64,000 nt of DNA from Rallus limicola (taxonomy: Eukaryota; Chordata; Aves; Gruiformes; Rallidae), in assembly GCA_022605955.1 (NCBI GenBank), contig JAKCOZ010000008.1, forward strand, positions 8,806,001 through 8,870,000, in the 5' to 3' direction. The notes beneath the pieces were generated by a model. It was given only the letters and a program-made list of their open reading frames with translations, was not told where the DNA came from and did not search any database. Positions 27,735 to 39,775 of this stretch are shown piece after piece. Position 1 is the first letter of the stretch; the number at the start of each line of letters is the position of its first letter. Made by a program: the position numbers and the translations under genes.

Positions 27735-30700
27735 AGAGGGAGCACATTCCACCTCTCAATCTAGTGCTTTGGCAGGTCAGTCAATCAGAGCATTTCTCAG
27801 CACAGCAATCTCAGATACACCACTCTTCTTTACATGCAGTTCAGCAGCATTCAAAAACATGAAGGTTTTGCCCACTGTTGAAATTATCAAGAAAACTCAT
27901 GAAAATTGCTTCTAGCCTGACCTTTGCAAATGCCTTCCTGAAACAGTAGGAGATAAGAACAAATATATATCAGTGCCAAAAGAAAGATTTTGGAGAAAAA
28001 AATTATACTGCATGGCAGTCTAGGCTTTTTTTTTTTTTAAGAGAGCTGCCAATAGCAAATACTATTATTGCTTATACTGTCGATCCACCAAGTATGTCAG
28101 TTCTGCATCTTTTATTTCTTAAGAAAAACAAACACAAGTCTTTATTCTTATTAGCACTAGTGATTAATATCCTGATGAGGGGAATGGGCATATTTCAGGA
28201 TCTCAGCACGTGTGCTTTGTTATGTGGCTATAATGGGAATAAGTGATGCCAGTCAACCACCCTCATCATAGCAAAGATATTTGCTATCTTGAGAAAAATG
28301 ACAAGTAATTAAGCTTAAGTTAGAATTAATTAATTACCAACCAACTCTAAAGAGTTAAGCATCAAGTAGGGAATCAGGAAGAATAAAAACTGGTCATCAG
28401 AGTGGAGAGGAGATTTATTCCTCAACCACAAAATCGACCTCACTATAAGCTTCAGCAGGAGAAGTCCAGGTGTGATAAATTTATAGCCTCCCCTCTGAGC
28501 CTCACTATTACTCTTTCCAAAGCAGAGTGTATTATATTCTCAAGTCCTTGACCTCGGATAAAGCCTGAGATTCCTTTCACTTCCCTTCAGCACATGTCCA
28601 CATGTCCATTTGCCAGCACCACATTCCAGTGTCACACTGCAAAGAGGTCTCATAAATTAGCAATGGTGTTCTGGTGTGAGTACACCAGAGGGAACTATTC
28701 CTGTCAAAGCTGGGGGGAAGCAACCAGGTTTGACTTGTGTCAGTTAGTTCTAATTAGGAGGCTCCATAAACTTCATACTTGGAATGCAGAACTGATCATG
28801 ATTATTCACAGTTGTTGAGGCAGAGCAATGAGATGCTCATTGATGGTATCACATAAGATGCAAAGGAATCAGATTCAGAGGAACCTAAGAGATTCCATAC
28901 CCATGCAGACTATACTTTTCTCCTTCCTCTTCACCCTCCTCCCAAACATCCACCTTCATTTGAACACATATGGTAGCCCAGTGAGCTAGACTTATACACC
29001 CTTTGCTCTGAATCTGGCCTTGTGAAGTGGATGGAAATGCTGAAATAATACAGGAGAACTAACAAAGGGGTTAGAAAAGTCTTAAGTGAAATATTTCTTT
29101 TCTGCTTGAGCCTAGCATCTACACATCTGTAAGGTTCCTAAGCCCAGATGAAGGGATGTATCTATAAATCACAGCATCCAGTGGAGCAAGCCTTAAGTGA
29201 ACTTTTCTTTCCACGTGCAGTTACACAGCTTGCTCTCATCTCTATTGTCAAGACCATGTTATTTTTCTCTCTTTCCTTACCTGTTCTTAATTTGTTTCCT
29301 ACATCTGTAGTGAGGTACTACCCAGCAAAGGTAGAAAAGAAAAAAGCTAACTGTGATCCAGAAATTATGAAGCTAATATGACAAGGAATGGAGATGCAGA
29401 AAATATTAATGCCACAAAGGGCATTAAATCACCTACTTTCAGCGCCTGTATATGATCTTCATTTGTTACCCCTGTTTTACATCGAGTAACAGCTGACCCA
29501 AGCACATCTTCTGGAAAGGCACCTAATGGTGATTTGAGGATGAAACCTCTCACTGACTTCTGCTTTTTGATAAGGCCTTGTATAACTGTGGTTTGCAACC
29601 TCTGGATTAAGGGGCATTTAAAACAATTGCAAAAGGTAACTCTAGAAATTCAAGCCTATTTGCAGCAGGCTTAAATCCACAGGAGATCCCATGAAATGTG
29701 AGAGACCCACCAATCTAGAACGGCTGCTTTCAGGCTGTGTGATTTGTCAATGGTACAGAGACATCCCATCACAGCTGAAGGTAACAATGAAGTTCACTAG
29801 CAGGCCAAGCAAGAGTATTTCATCAAGGGCTGAACATCTCATTATAAAAGAATGTTGGCAAAGTGAATGGATTGAAAAATAGGTGTAAGAGGAGAAATAT
29901 AAGGGATTAGTTAATAACGACATACTAGGAGCATTAAATATATTAATCGTGGCTAAGAAGCATATATGAGAAGACATGCTAACATTCTACAGATATCTCA
30001 GGACTGTAAATTCAGCTTCATTCTTGGCCTTTATCTCCTTAAGGGAGATAAATAAGATTAAATGGAAATCAACAAGGTGGAGGGAGGGAGATTGAGAGAA
30101 ATAGAAATTGAATATGAGAGAGGAAAAGCAAAAAAAAAAAAGGAGTATCAAGACAGGAGATGCCAAGATGCCATCAGGAAGTGAAATAGTTTCCTTAAGG
30201 GCAAAGTGAGAGGTCCCTGTTGCAGGAAACATCTTAAACTAAACTAGGCAAACACATGGAAAGGGTACTATAGAAAAGTAAAACTAAAGTTTTATGTATT
30301 TCTGTCTCTTGCCACACTGGAATAAGCAGCAATACCTTGTGTGCATCGAGAAGACAAAGCATTTAATCTATGTAAAGCAGAATGCATCAATCAGGATTTT
30401 ACCTGAAAAACCTAAAGCAGAAGTACCTTTACAGAAGATCAATTTCTGACAGGGGATACTTCAAATCTAAGCCAGAAAGCTGTAACATGATCTGACAGCC
30501 AGAGCTGAGACTGGGTAATTTCTGGCCATGAGATTCTTTAATGGGAAAAAAAAAAGCTAATCAGTCTCTGGAAGAACTTAGCTACTGTCCTCTTTCCTTT
30601 AAATTTTATAATTAAAGAGGGGATGTATGTTTAAACATCTACTATGATCGTGTTTTGAGGAAAAGTTATATGCTTTTAGGTGGAAGCTTTTGGCTTTGTG

Positions 30701-31286
30701 TTAAATTCTGGGACAAGCCTTGCTTATGCTGTGTCAGGAGGAAAAAAAAAGTATTAAAAAGTCTACCTGTAATGGTTGCTTCTCATTCCAAAACAAACAA
30801 AAACCCTTCCACACAACAATACCCATACTCCTGGACACAATACTAAGTTTGCACCTACTGCAAACACACTCTAGTGTTTCCCCCACTTCTTTACAAACTG
30901 CTGCTCTTCCCACTTTATTCTCAAGGTTCTTGGTTTCCACCATGGCCATTACTATTGATTTTTCAATTACTATCACTCATAATTATCCTCCTCTATGTCC
31001 CAACACTTTGCATTACTGTCCCATAAGTGGCTTGCAACTTCTCATAGGCTTTGAGACCTCCCTCTGACTCAGTGCAATGATTTTCTGACTCCAAGTCCTG
31101 CCGCTGCCATGCTCTTGCAGTGTGCATGCTCATCTGGCAACATGTCGGAGACAGCATCCTGGGCAGCTCCAAATGTTTGAAGAGAGCAGTGTGACCCCAA
31201 AACAGACACAGCTTTTCTCTCAAGGGACAAGAGGAGTAACAAAAAAGTCAAGCCAGAAAGCAGAAGTCTCTGATTTGGACTCTTAC

Positions 31287-31409
31287 CTGTGCTACCTCTT
31301 CAAAATCATCGTGTCTCTTCTGCAAAGCACGTGCTCTGTGTAATGACTTCCCCACTCCTGTATGTTTACTCAGAAAGGCTTCTCCATGATTTTCAATCCA
31401 GTCCAGTAC
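31287..31409 (-). CDS. KALRN: KALRN coding exon (third visible); first half of the next spectrin-like repeat
   Basis: This 123 bp exon encodes 41 residues, beginning VLDWIENHGEAFLSKHTG and ending KRHDDFEEVAQ. It lies 24.9 kb from the preceding exon and 22.4 kb from the following one, so it sits alone in nearly 50 kb of intron. The acceptor is TTCTTCTTTTCTGCCAG with a good pyrimidine tract, and the donor is GTAAGAGT, close to consensus. Both phases are 0. The DWIENHGEAFL stretch is the classical first helix of a spectrin repeat with its conserved Trp, followed by the turn and the start of the second helix. HDDFEEVAQ is what I recall for kalirin; TRIO has HEDFEEVAQ at the same place. Reading through the donor hits a stop after a few codons, so the border is well defined. 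Confidence 0.97.
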
Positions 31410-32962
31410 CTGGCAGAAAAGAAGAATATCCAATTACCTCTCTTGTCTCAGCAGCACTGAGAAATTCTCAGGGTGAGGATAAAACGGCTCCAGAGGTATT
31501 GCTTTGTGCCTGCCATGGCTAAACACATGCAGATCTGTCAAAGTCCATTCCAACTGGATAAAAGATAAATGTTTATGCATGTCAGTGGTAAATTAGGATT
31601 ATTGGATATTTACTATTCAATTAATTTTAAGGTGTAGCTTAGTTATTTCATCTTAGTTATTTAAATATATATATTAAATGTTTACTTTCACATAAATGAA
31701 TTTTGGAGAACAGGAATCAGAAATCGGAAATCTTTTACAAAAAGAACCAACCCCCTCTCTTCAGAGCTCCTTGTGTAAACTGAAACACAGTAACAGTGGA
31801 TTTCCCACAAACAGCAGATCAATGGGAAGCATATAAATGAGTCCAAAAGAGGAATCAGTTAAAATTAATTTTGATACAGGGAGAAAGTGTTATCAGAGTA
31901 ACTGGAATGAAAAGGTTAAGAATTCTTTACTGCAGTCTATAAAACATTGACAGTACACACCTTCCATGTCTTTCGTGTTTTCTGTTCTAAATGTAACTGA
32001 TCCTTATGCAAAAGTAAAGTGGAAAATCTGATATTCTAAGAATCAAAGAGGATTTTCTTTCAAAACCAGATCAATTGTATGATCACCATTTACTTGGAGC
32101 TCCTTCTCACAGTACCACTGGCACTAAAATTCAGATTAAATCTGTTCAGGGTCTATTACAAGCTGGGGAAAAAAATAAACCTCACTGCTGCTGATGCTAA
32201 TGGACTGGCAAACACTAGCTGGTATTTCTGTCATGCTGAAGGGAGACGACACCACAAGCATCCCCCAGGACAGCGATGCTTTCACAGAGTGTTGCACCAG
32301 CAAACGGCCTCAGAGCTGCATCCTTTCCCTGTGCAATGCTAGGTTGTGAGCAGCAAGCACGGGGCCTGGTGCTGCTGGGCAGGGGCTGTGGGATGCCCTG
32401 CAACTCATGGCAGCTTGGCTCCAGTAGCAAGGCACAGAACCAGGGTGGGAGAGAGCTGTTGTGTGAGAAGCCACTTGTCTTGTGAGGGGCTGATGAAGAA
32501 GCAGTTGTTATTATTGACTAACGCTAGAAACCTGAGACTGGAAAAATGGAAGATGTGATTTATTTTTTTTTATTTCAGGCAAATAAATTTAATTCATGGC
32601 TTGGCTATACAGAATCTAAACCACCTGGACTTTGAGACGTTTTTGTACTGTAGATCCCAAGCATATTTTTGTAAGAAGTTCCAAGTACAAAGAAAGCTTT
32701 ATACACATATACTTGCTACCCAACCCTATTTCTTTGCTGGAAAAAGCATTTTTAATTAGTATTTTGTACTTAGAAGGTATTTTTCATCCACAGAGTACAA
32801 ATCACTTCACAAAATGGGATATCAAAGCACTTCATGTCCCACAGGGACAACACATACTTGACCTAAGTACCACCATAGGAAGGAGGAAACAGGGCCAGGT
32901 GTTGGCAATTCAGTCATCGACATGCTTTTCTGATCAGGTTGTCTCCTGTTTGCATTGGGCAG

Positions 32963-33288
32963 AGAATCCCAAATCATAGCACCATAAAGTGGTTTGGGTT
33001 GAAAGGGACCTTAAAGACCATACAGCTCCAATCCTCTGCCACAGGCAGGGACACCCTCCACTAGCTAGGGTTGCCCAAAGCCCCATCCAACCTGGCCTTG
33101 AACACTGCCAGGGAGGGGGCAGCCACAGCTTCTCTGGGCAGCCTGTGCCAGGGCATCACCACCCTTCCAGGGTATAGTTTCCTCCTAATATGCCATCTAA
33201 ATCTCTCCTCCTTCAGATTAAAGCCATTGTCCATTGTCCTATTACTCCATGCCCTTGTAAACAGCCCATCTCCTGATTTCTTGTAGGC
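32963..33288 (-). mobile_element. CR1-type LINE fragment (3' end)
   Basis: The plus strand starts with a degraded form of the reverse-complemented CR1 terminus (CAAATCATAGCACCATAAAG) and continues GGTTTGGGTTGAAAGGGACC, CCCCATCCAACCTGGCCTTG and GGGCAGCCTGTGCCAGGGC, fading after CCCTTGTAAACAGCCC. The element is therefore on the minus strand and 5'-truncated to about 325 bp. Its GGGTTGAAAGGGACCTTAAA block resembles the CR1 copy at 44161-44308 more than the one at 26756-27203, so at least two CR1 subfamilies may be present; that is an inference from a few diagnostic words only. Confidence 0.92.
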
Positions 33289-33923
33289 AAGCTACATTCC
33301 TCCAAACTGACAGCTATACGCCAGCTTGTCTGCTAAAAGCTTTCTGAGCATATTCTTGACCAAGGAATACATATATAACTTGTAATAACATTAATTATTG
33401 GAAGGTGTCACTTGTGTCATTAACAGTCTGTAAATAACTCCATTAATGTCCTCTCAGGAGTTTTCAATTTACCTATCAAAAATGGAACCAGATCAAAACT
33501 CAATTTTGAAATAAGACCTACATAATGAGGCCTCACTTCTAAAATATTGTTTTTTAAATGGAAAATGGGTTTAATTCAAAGAATGTTTCATGTGTTGTTA
33601 ATATACAATATATGCTATTTATTAATATTTGATAGCCACTCACTGTAATTCTACAGAAAATAATATTAAGAACTTTTTCGTGCTTAGAGCATTCAAGCAG
33701 TAATAGCGTAATAATAAAAATGTTATCCCCAAAGTTACGTTGGGCTCCTTTAGTCACTATTATATCACTGTTGACAGATTGTCACTTTTATTTTATAAAC
33801 TGAATTTTTGTTGCATGCTTTGATCCAAAACATGAAATACAACATATGATGACCATTTTAAACAAAGGTAAGAACAAAGGCAATGAACCCATGCCAGAGT
33901 ACTGGTCAAAATACAGATATTTT

Positions 33924-33959
33924 AAAAAAAAAAAACCAAACCCTAACCAACCAACCAAA
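33924..33959. repeat. A12 run followed by a (CCAA)n tract
   Basis: A poly(A) run leads into CCAAACCCTAACCAACCAAC and a further CAAAT. The single CCCTAACC is not a telomeric repeat. Confidence 0.85.
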
Positions 33960-34598
33960 TTCCTAGAACATTAATCCATAAGCAATAAACCTTTATTCCA
34001 GCACTCATCCAAGAGCTGGGAAATTCTGCACAAGTCTCATGTTGGGCAGTTATTCCATATGGCCTGACACAGAAGGGCACTATCAGGTGATTCACCAAAT
34101 CCTTCCCATAACATGAAAGCTTCTCTCTGAAGTCATTTGTGCAGGTATTGATTAGGTTTCAAAATCCTGTAGTTTATAAGATTAGATATAAAACACCCCT
34201 TGAGGTGACAAAAGTTTAGATCCACTGAATAAATCAACACTACGTGATCAGGCAAGGTAAAAATATAAAAATCTATAAACCATCCAGTAAAGACACTGGT
34301 GGTAACACCCTCTTTCCTATGCCACTTCCCTGCTCAGGGTTTCACAGACCCTATTTGCTCTTTTAAAAGTGCTGGTTCAAACCATTCCACAAGTTCAACT
34401 TCTGCCACGATTCCCACAAGAACCAAGTCTTGACCTTCTTAAAGAATAACTTGCTTAACAGCATTTTCTGTGGCTGTGAAACCCACGTTAATGTGTTTGA
34501 CCACTCCACGCTTCAACCCATTAATTTTTTTCCACAACCATTCGGTGAAATACATAAGTGCTATAACTTATTTTTGTATAGAAGTAAGAGGAGGAAGT

Positions 34599-34612
34599 AA
34601 TATATATATATT
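34599..34612. repeat. Short (TA)n tract
   Basis: AATATATATATATT, a self-complementary TA run in an otherwise ordinary intron. Confidence 0.9.
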
Positions 34613-37600
34613 AGGAGACCAAGTGAATTGTTGAGCTGTCCCAGGAAATTGTCAGAAGCTAGGATGTTAGCATGAGGCTCTGATAATCCAACAGCCCCAA
34701 CTATCAGCAGAATCCTTGGCATTTATACAACCAGCTAATGTGCTTCCCTTATATAAACCATTTGTCATCTAATAAGCTCACAATACTTTGCAAACATGGA
34801 GAAATATCACACCTTTGTTTCCGTCATACAAGGCACAGAAAGTTTGCATTAAATGAGGAGCTGAAATATGGACTCACTATGTGAGCCAAGAAACAGTGAG
34901 AACATAAATCAGGATGGATACAAAGCACTGACTCCTCAGTGAAAATAATGAGAAATGTTAAGTGATAAGCCTGTGGAAAATGCAAAACAACTCTGAAAGG
35001 TCACGATTAAACCTGAAATCACTAGCACTTGTAAACATCTACCTGTCAGCGTATTTGGAAGCATTCTCCCCTTACTCAGAAGAAAAGAAATATCTTTAGA
35101 ACTAGTAGAACTGTGTAATAATTTAAGATAAACATTTAACACTCGAGTTGAGAGCATGGTCTGTGTAACTTACTCAGCTGCAGAAAATTAACATCCGGAC
35201 ATACAGTCAGCCATTGAAGTTAGTTCAAAGAACTTAATTACTCCTTAAAAACATACACAGCTTGAAGATGCTGTTAAAAATTCAGTTAAGAGTGGTTTCC
35301 AAACTACAGCTTCAAATGTTCTAACTGTCCTTTTATGCTAAGGTATTTTATCTTAAACCAGCTAGAAAAAGGCTGTAAGTTGTGAATTCTTTGGAAAGAA
35401 AATTCCTTGCTACAGATAAATCCATCATCTTAAAACCTAAAATATATTCTCTAACTCCTAAGTATGGCAGCTCTCTCCAGCATGCATTTACTACCCCAGT
35501 TCCACTGAAGCGCAGTCTGAAAGCTGCTCATAGAGGGACCAGGACTTCCCTCCTGCTTTACAGCTCCTAGCAGAATAAAGTCTGATCCTCTCTGACTCCA
35601 ATTTAAATACAGGCTAACTGCTGTGTAGACACAGCCCTATATAGGACAGCATTTTCTACTTCAGGCTGATATCCATTAACTAATACTACATTAATAAAAA
35701 CACAGCTGACTTCAAACTTCAAGGTGCATCTCCAAGCATGGGTGAAGCTGCCCCAGGAATGACCTAGGAAGCTTCATAACTCACAGACATCTTCTAAAAG
35801 GCTTGTAGGATAATAGGCTTGGTATTTTACCTGCACCTGTGGGAAATTCCCATCCCACATTTTACTGACCCAGGTGGTGTTGGTGACTTGATTGCCATAG
35901 CTGTTTCTGCTGTGCCTCTGCCCAGTCCCAGAAGACATCCATGGAAGGAAATAAATTATCTGCTCTGTTTAAACTCTGATGGCAGCTTGTATGGAACTCC
36001 ATCAAATGTGCATGCAAAGCTAGGAGGCAAATTATGAATCTCCATCTTCTGGATGGGGGTTCATAATTCTGTCTTGAACTCCCAGCTAGTAAACATTTAT
36101 ACAGCATCAAGCTCAAAAGCATAAAATGTTTGCTAGGAGCCTGTTAACAGAAGGAGAACATAAACCAAATGCTCAAGAAGCACTTCTGATGTCAGCAACA
36201 TTTATTGGTGGGAATGCTGCAGGATACACACACAATGTTAAAAAGAAAATGCTAATGTCTGGGTTTTTTTAGTTCACCTAATTTAAGATCAAAAGTGGTA
36301 GCAGCATTATTTTCTTTCTATCATGATGTGCGTTTCCTGTCTCCTTATCTCCTCAGGGGCACAATTACACACCCAACAAAATAAGCAGCAAGCCCAGGTC
36401 ACCAAGAAAATTAAATAAAACTCCTGTTCAATTACAGCAGGCTGACTGCACTAGCTATTACAGTCATTATATGGCTGGATAACCACAAGATTCAAAATGC
36501 TACCTGGAGGAAGAAGAGCCATAACTGTCCCTTTCGAACGATCTGTGTAACTGCAAAGATAATAATAGTGGCAATTCAGACAGGTTTCATCTGAGCACAG
36601 CATCAGGACACAGGTGTTTAGAAGAGAAATGCTTCCAGAGGCCTCTCCACACTTCTTTTTCCTGATGATCAGCTCTTGCTTCTGGGAAGTCAAAAACCTA
36701 TGGCACACCTAAAGTGGCAAAATAAATACTGTCCAGGGGAGGTCAGGGGTAAATGTACTTGGGAGGGCAGGGAATGGTGATAGCTTGTAAGGGACAAGTC
36801 AGGAAAGCGTGGGAAGAAAGAAATGGAAGAATAGTTTTAAAGGAAAAAGGTTGAAGAAGCAATCAGGCAATAATTAAGCAAAGTTCTGGGATGATAATTG
36901 CTCTTCCTCTAGGCTAATTTGTATGATGGGAATATGGCAAGATGATTGCGTTAGTGCAGTTAAGGTCAATTCTTTTAATAGCTTAAAAAGTTAATTTGAT
37001 TTTTAAATATATAAAAAAGAAACAGGCACCATTTTTAATGCATTGATTTTTCAATACAGCTCTTTGATAATGAAGCCTCTTTCTGCTGTTTTCTTTCCTA
37101 ATCAGTAGATGTGAAAACTAAGCCCCACCTCATAATTTTATCTAACTTTAAATTAAAATCTCCTTGGGAACCAGCTTTTTCCTAGCAAGTCTCAATGCTT
37201 TGCTCCCACTTTATATGAATACAAAATGTGGAAGGAGTAGTAAAGCCATTACTTTAAGGAACTCTATCTGTTGCAATTAGTTGAAAAACTGCATTTTCAC
37301 ATCTTTTAAACTGTATCTTTTATCAGCAATGAATGAAGATGAAATGAGAATGACTTAGAGAAGACAGAGAGGCTTGCTCAAATATACCAGTCACTGAACC
37401 TTGTCCTCATCCTGCAGGAAGGAGACGAGATGTGTAAGCTGGTGATTTTAAACCAGCATTGATACAATGCAGCATGTTGTGTGAGCTGTGATGGGGCAGC
37501 CTGAGTTCTGCATTTGACTGTGTTGAACAGTTTCATTGTTCCTGAGTGAGACGACCCACTGAAGAAGCACCTTGGGTGAGGGAATCATTAATCTTTGTTA

Positions 37601-39675
37601 CTCTAAGACCTACTGTTGTTGCCATAGTGACTCAAAACCAGGCTACTCTGAAAACTGAAAATAAACTATACCATTTATACTTTAAGCAGTTAAGAGTCAG
37701 ATCTTGATCTCAAAACAGTACAAACCTGGCATAATTCAAAGGGGCTCGATTAACCCCTTTGGTAACTCTAGCAGAGTTGTAATAAATTCCAGAGCAATTC
37801 CAGTGAAGTACACCCAATTTATTCAGCTTTAAATGAGGCCCCATGTCAAATAGGTGCCTAAGCATTGCCTAACTTTAAACACATGGATAGAGCCTCAAAA
37901 ATCTGCTAGGCATATGCCAGTTAAAGGAAGCCAAACCATATCAAGTTGCCACTATGTGCACTTTATTGCTTGCTCTTGAGATACTATGGGCTAGTCAGAG
38001 TTCTGGTGTGATACCAGGAACTCATATGGCACTTAAAAACTTGTGGGTTTATAGTCTATCTCATCACCATTTCCACTCATAGGCACCAAACCTTATCTCT
38101 ACCTTTGCTGTAGCTGCTATTGTGAATGCTCAGTAACTCCAAGGCCTTACACGCCTGAAATCCCTTTTCCAGAAACTCTCTCTTTCCCAACATCGCTTTT
38201 TTGTGACCAGGAAGTGCAGTTAAAAGGTTCATGTTTCAGATCACAGACACTTTACATCCAAAGTTTATTGTAAATGTTTTGTTATACTGCACAGCAACAA
38301 AATTCATGCTTTTCTGTCAATGCCCTTCAAAATTGTATATGCCTAGTTTGTAACACTTACTGACTGAACTAGAATTTGCAAATAGAAGACAGAGAATCTC
38401 TTGGTGGAAGATAATTCATGTCCTTACAATAGAAGAACTAAAAGCTATGCATCATATATGCATTTATGAGCAACACAGTTCAAAGGAGGCATGCTCTCAG
38501 GATACCTATAAACCACTCCCTTCTTGGGAGGTAAAAGGAAAGGGCCTCTCACAGATAAGGAGAGCACTGAATCTCTGGGTGGAGGCAGTAGCCAGTGTGG
38601 GATTGTCAACTTCTATCCACTGCAGTTACATTTGCTCCTGGATAAGGTTGTTCTGTGCTGGCTGGCATGGGCAGCCCAGCCCTTGGCCTTCTACCAGTCC
38701 CTGCAGGAGAATTTGGTGTCAGCGACAGCACCAAGGAGGGCAGAACAAACACTGAGAAACAAGAAAAACAAAACAAAACAATCCCCCCAAACCCACAACA
38801 ACTCAAGGAGACTTAATAAATCCTAATCCTCTTTAATGAATATAATGCACACCAAGTCTGATTTAAATTAAAACATAGTTTCTTTGTTGTATTCCAAACC
38901 ATTGCTGAAAATAGCTTTCTTTTCCCTCCTATCCCTGGCCCTGTCACAGCAGGGTAATGTCAAGTAAAGGTCTAGCTGAGAAAATACACCAAAATACAAA
39001 GGAACTTATCCTCTGGCTTTTCCTGCTATTATTAATGGTTTATAATAGAACCCAAAACAAAACTCAGCCATTCTCATTTGTGGTTTTTGCCTCCTAATAA
39101 AAACTGAGTTGCCTTTTTCACTTCTTTCTTCATTATTTTCATTATAATTTTAAGTTGGTGGCATACTAAATTACTTTAAAAAAACTTTTTTTTTTAAGAT
39201 GGGAATCACACCTCAAATTTAAACCAGAAACAATCTTTGGCTCCTCTCAGATTCTTTTTAGTTTCAGAAACACCTCTATCTGACTAAAACTCTGATCATG
39301 TTCCCACTGAAATCTAGCAAAGCTTCAACTGACTTCAGTAAACGTGGATCAAGGACCCCACGTTTGTGAAGTTAATAGGCAGGGGCTAGCTGTGCATCCA
39401 GCAGAATCTGAGCCTCTGGAAACATCTTGAGCACCACGTTCGATTTCCCATTATGCAGCTTCTGAAGAAACGTAGTTCTGTTTGACAGCATGGTGCAGGG
39501 TGCACAGGCTAATGCAGACCAGCACACTCCTGAAGTACAGATACAGCTCTGCTAATGTGGTTCAGTAGCGGTGGAAGGGAACAGTGCCTTGCTCTGTTCC
39601 CTCTCTTTGGTTAAGTGTGTCAAATTATGAAAGAGTTTTAAGAAATAAGCAAAAAGCAACAAGTACTTTGTATCA

Positions 39676-39775
39676 AAAGTGGACTGGAATTCGAGTGATT
39701 TGGTTCAATGCCCAGCCCTGCAGTTTAGAAAATGACTCAACTTCCCTGCCTCCATTCTCCTTTCCAAAATGACAT
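39676..39775 (+). mobile_element. MIR-like ancient SINE relic
   Basis: GGACTGGAATTCGAGTGATT is followed by TGGTTCAATGCCCAGCCCTG and, after a gap, ACTCAACTTCCCTGCCTCCA with TTTCCAAAATGACATT. These follow the order of the MIR consensus (GGGTTCAAATCCCAGCTCTG, then ACTTAACCTCTCTGTGCCTC, then CATCTGTAAAATG). The middle segment is missing or unrecognisable. Assigned from remembered consensus, not an alignment. Confidence 0.6.

Larger units (their letters stand above)
8869..31286 (-). other. KALRN: KALRN intron of 22,418 bp between the third and fourth visible exons
   Basis: The intron is bounded by the GTAAGAGT donor of the 31287-31409 exon and the CACTGGTAG acceptor of the 8677-8868 exon. It holds two CR1 fragments (13433-13866 and 26756-27203) in opposite orientation, possible older repeat debris near 15490-15690, the CpG-rich patch near 26055-26400, an imperfect palindrome at 27676-27734, a CA repeat (25828-25841) and homopolymer runs at 20469-20482, 28028-28040 and 30130-30141. 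Outside these I see only AT-rich unique sequence. Short open frames on both strands lack recognisable domains or splice-compatible kalirin sequence. Confidence 0.9.

Noticed and set aside
33936..33959. Telomere-like word CCCTAACC
   Set aside because: It occurs once inside a CCAA tract; there is no array.
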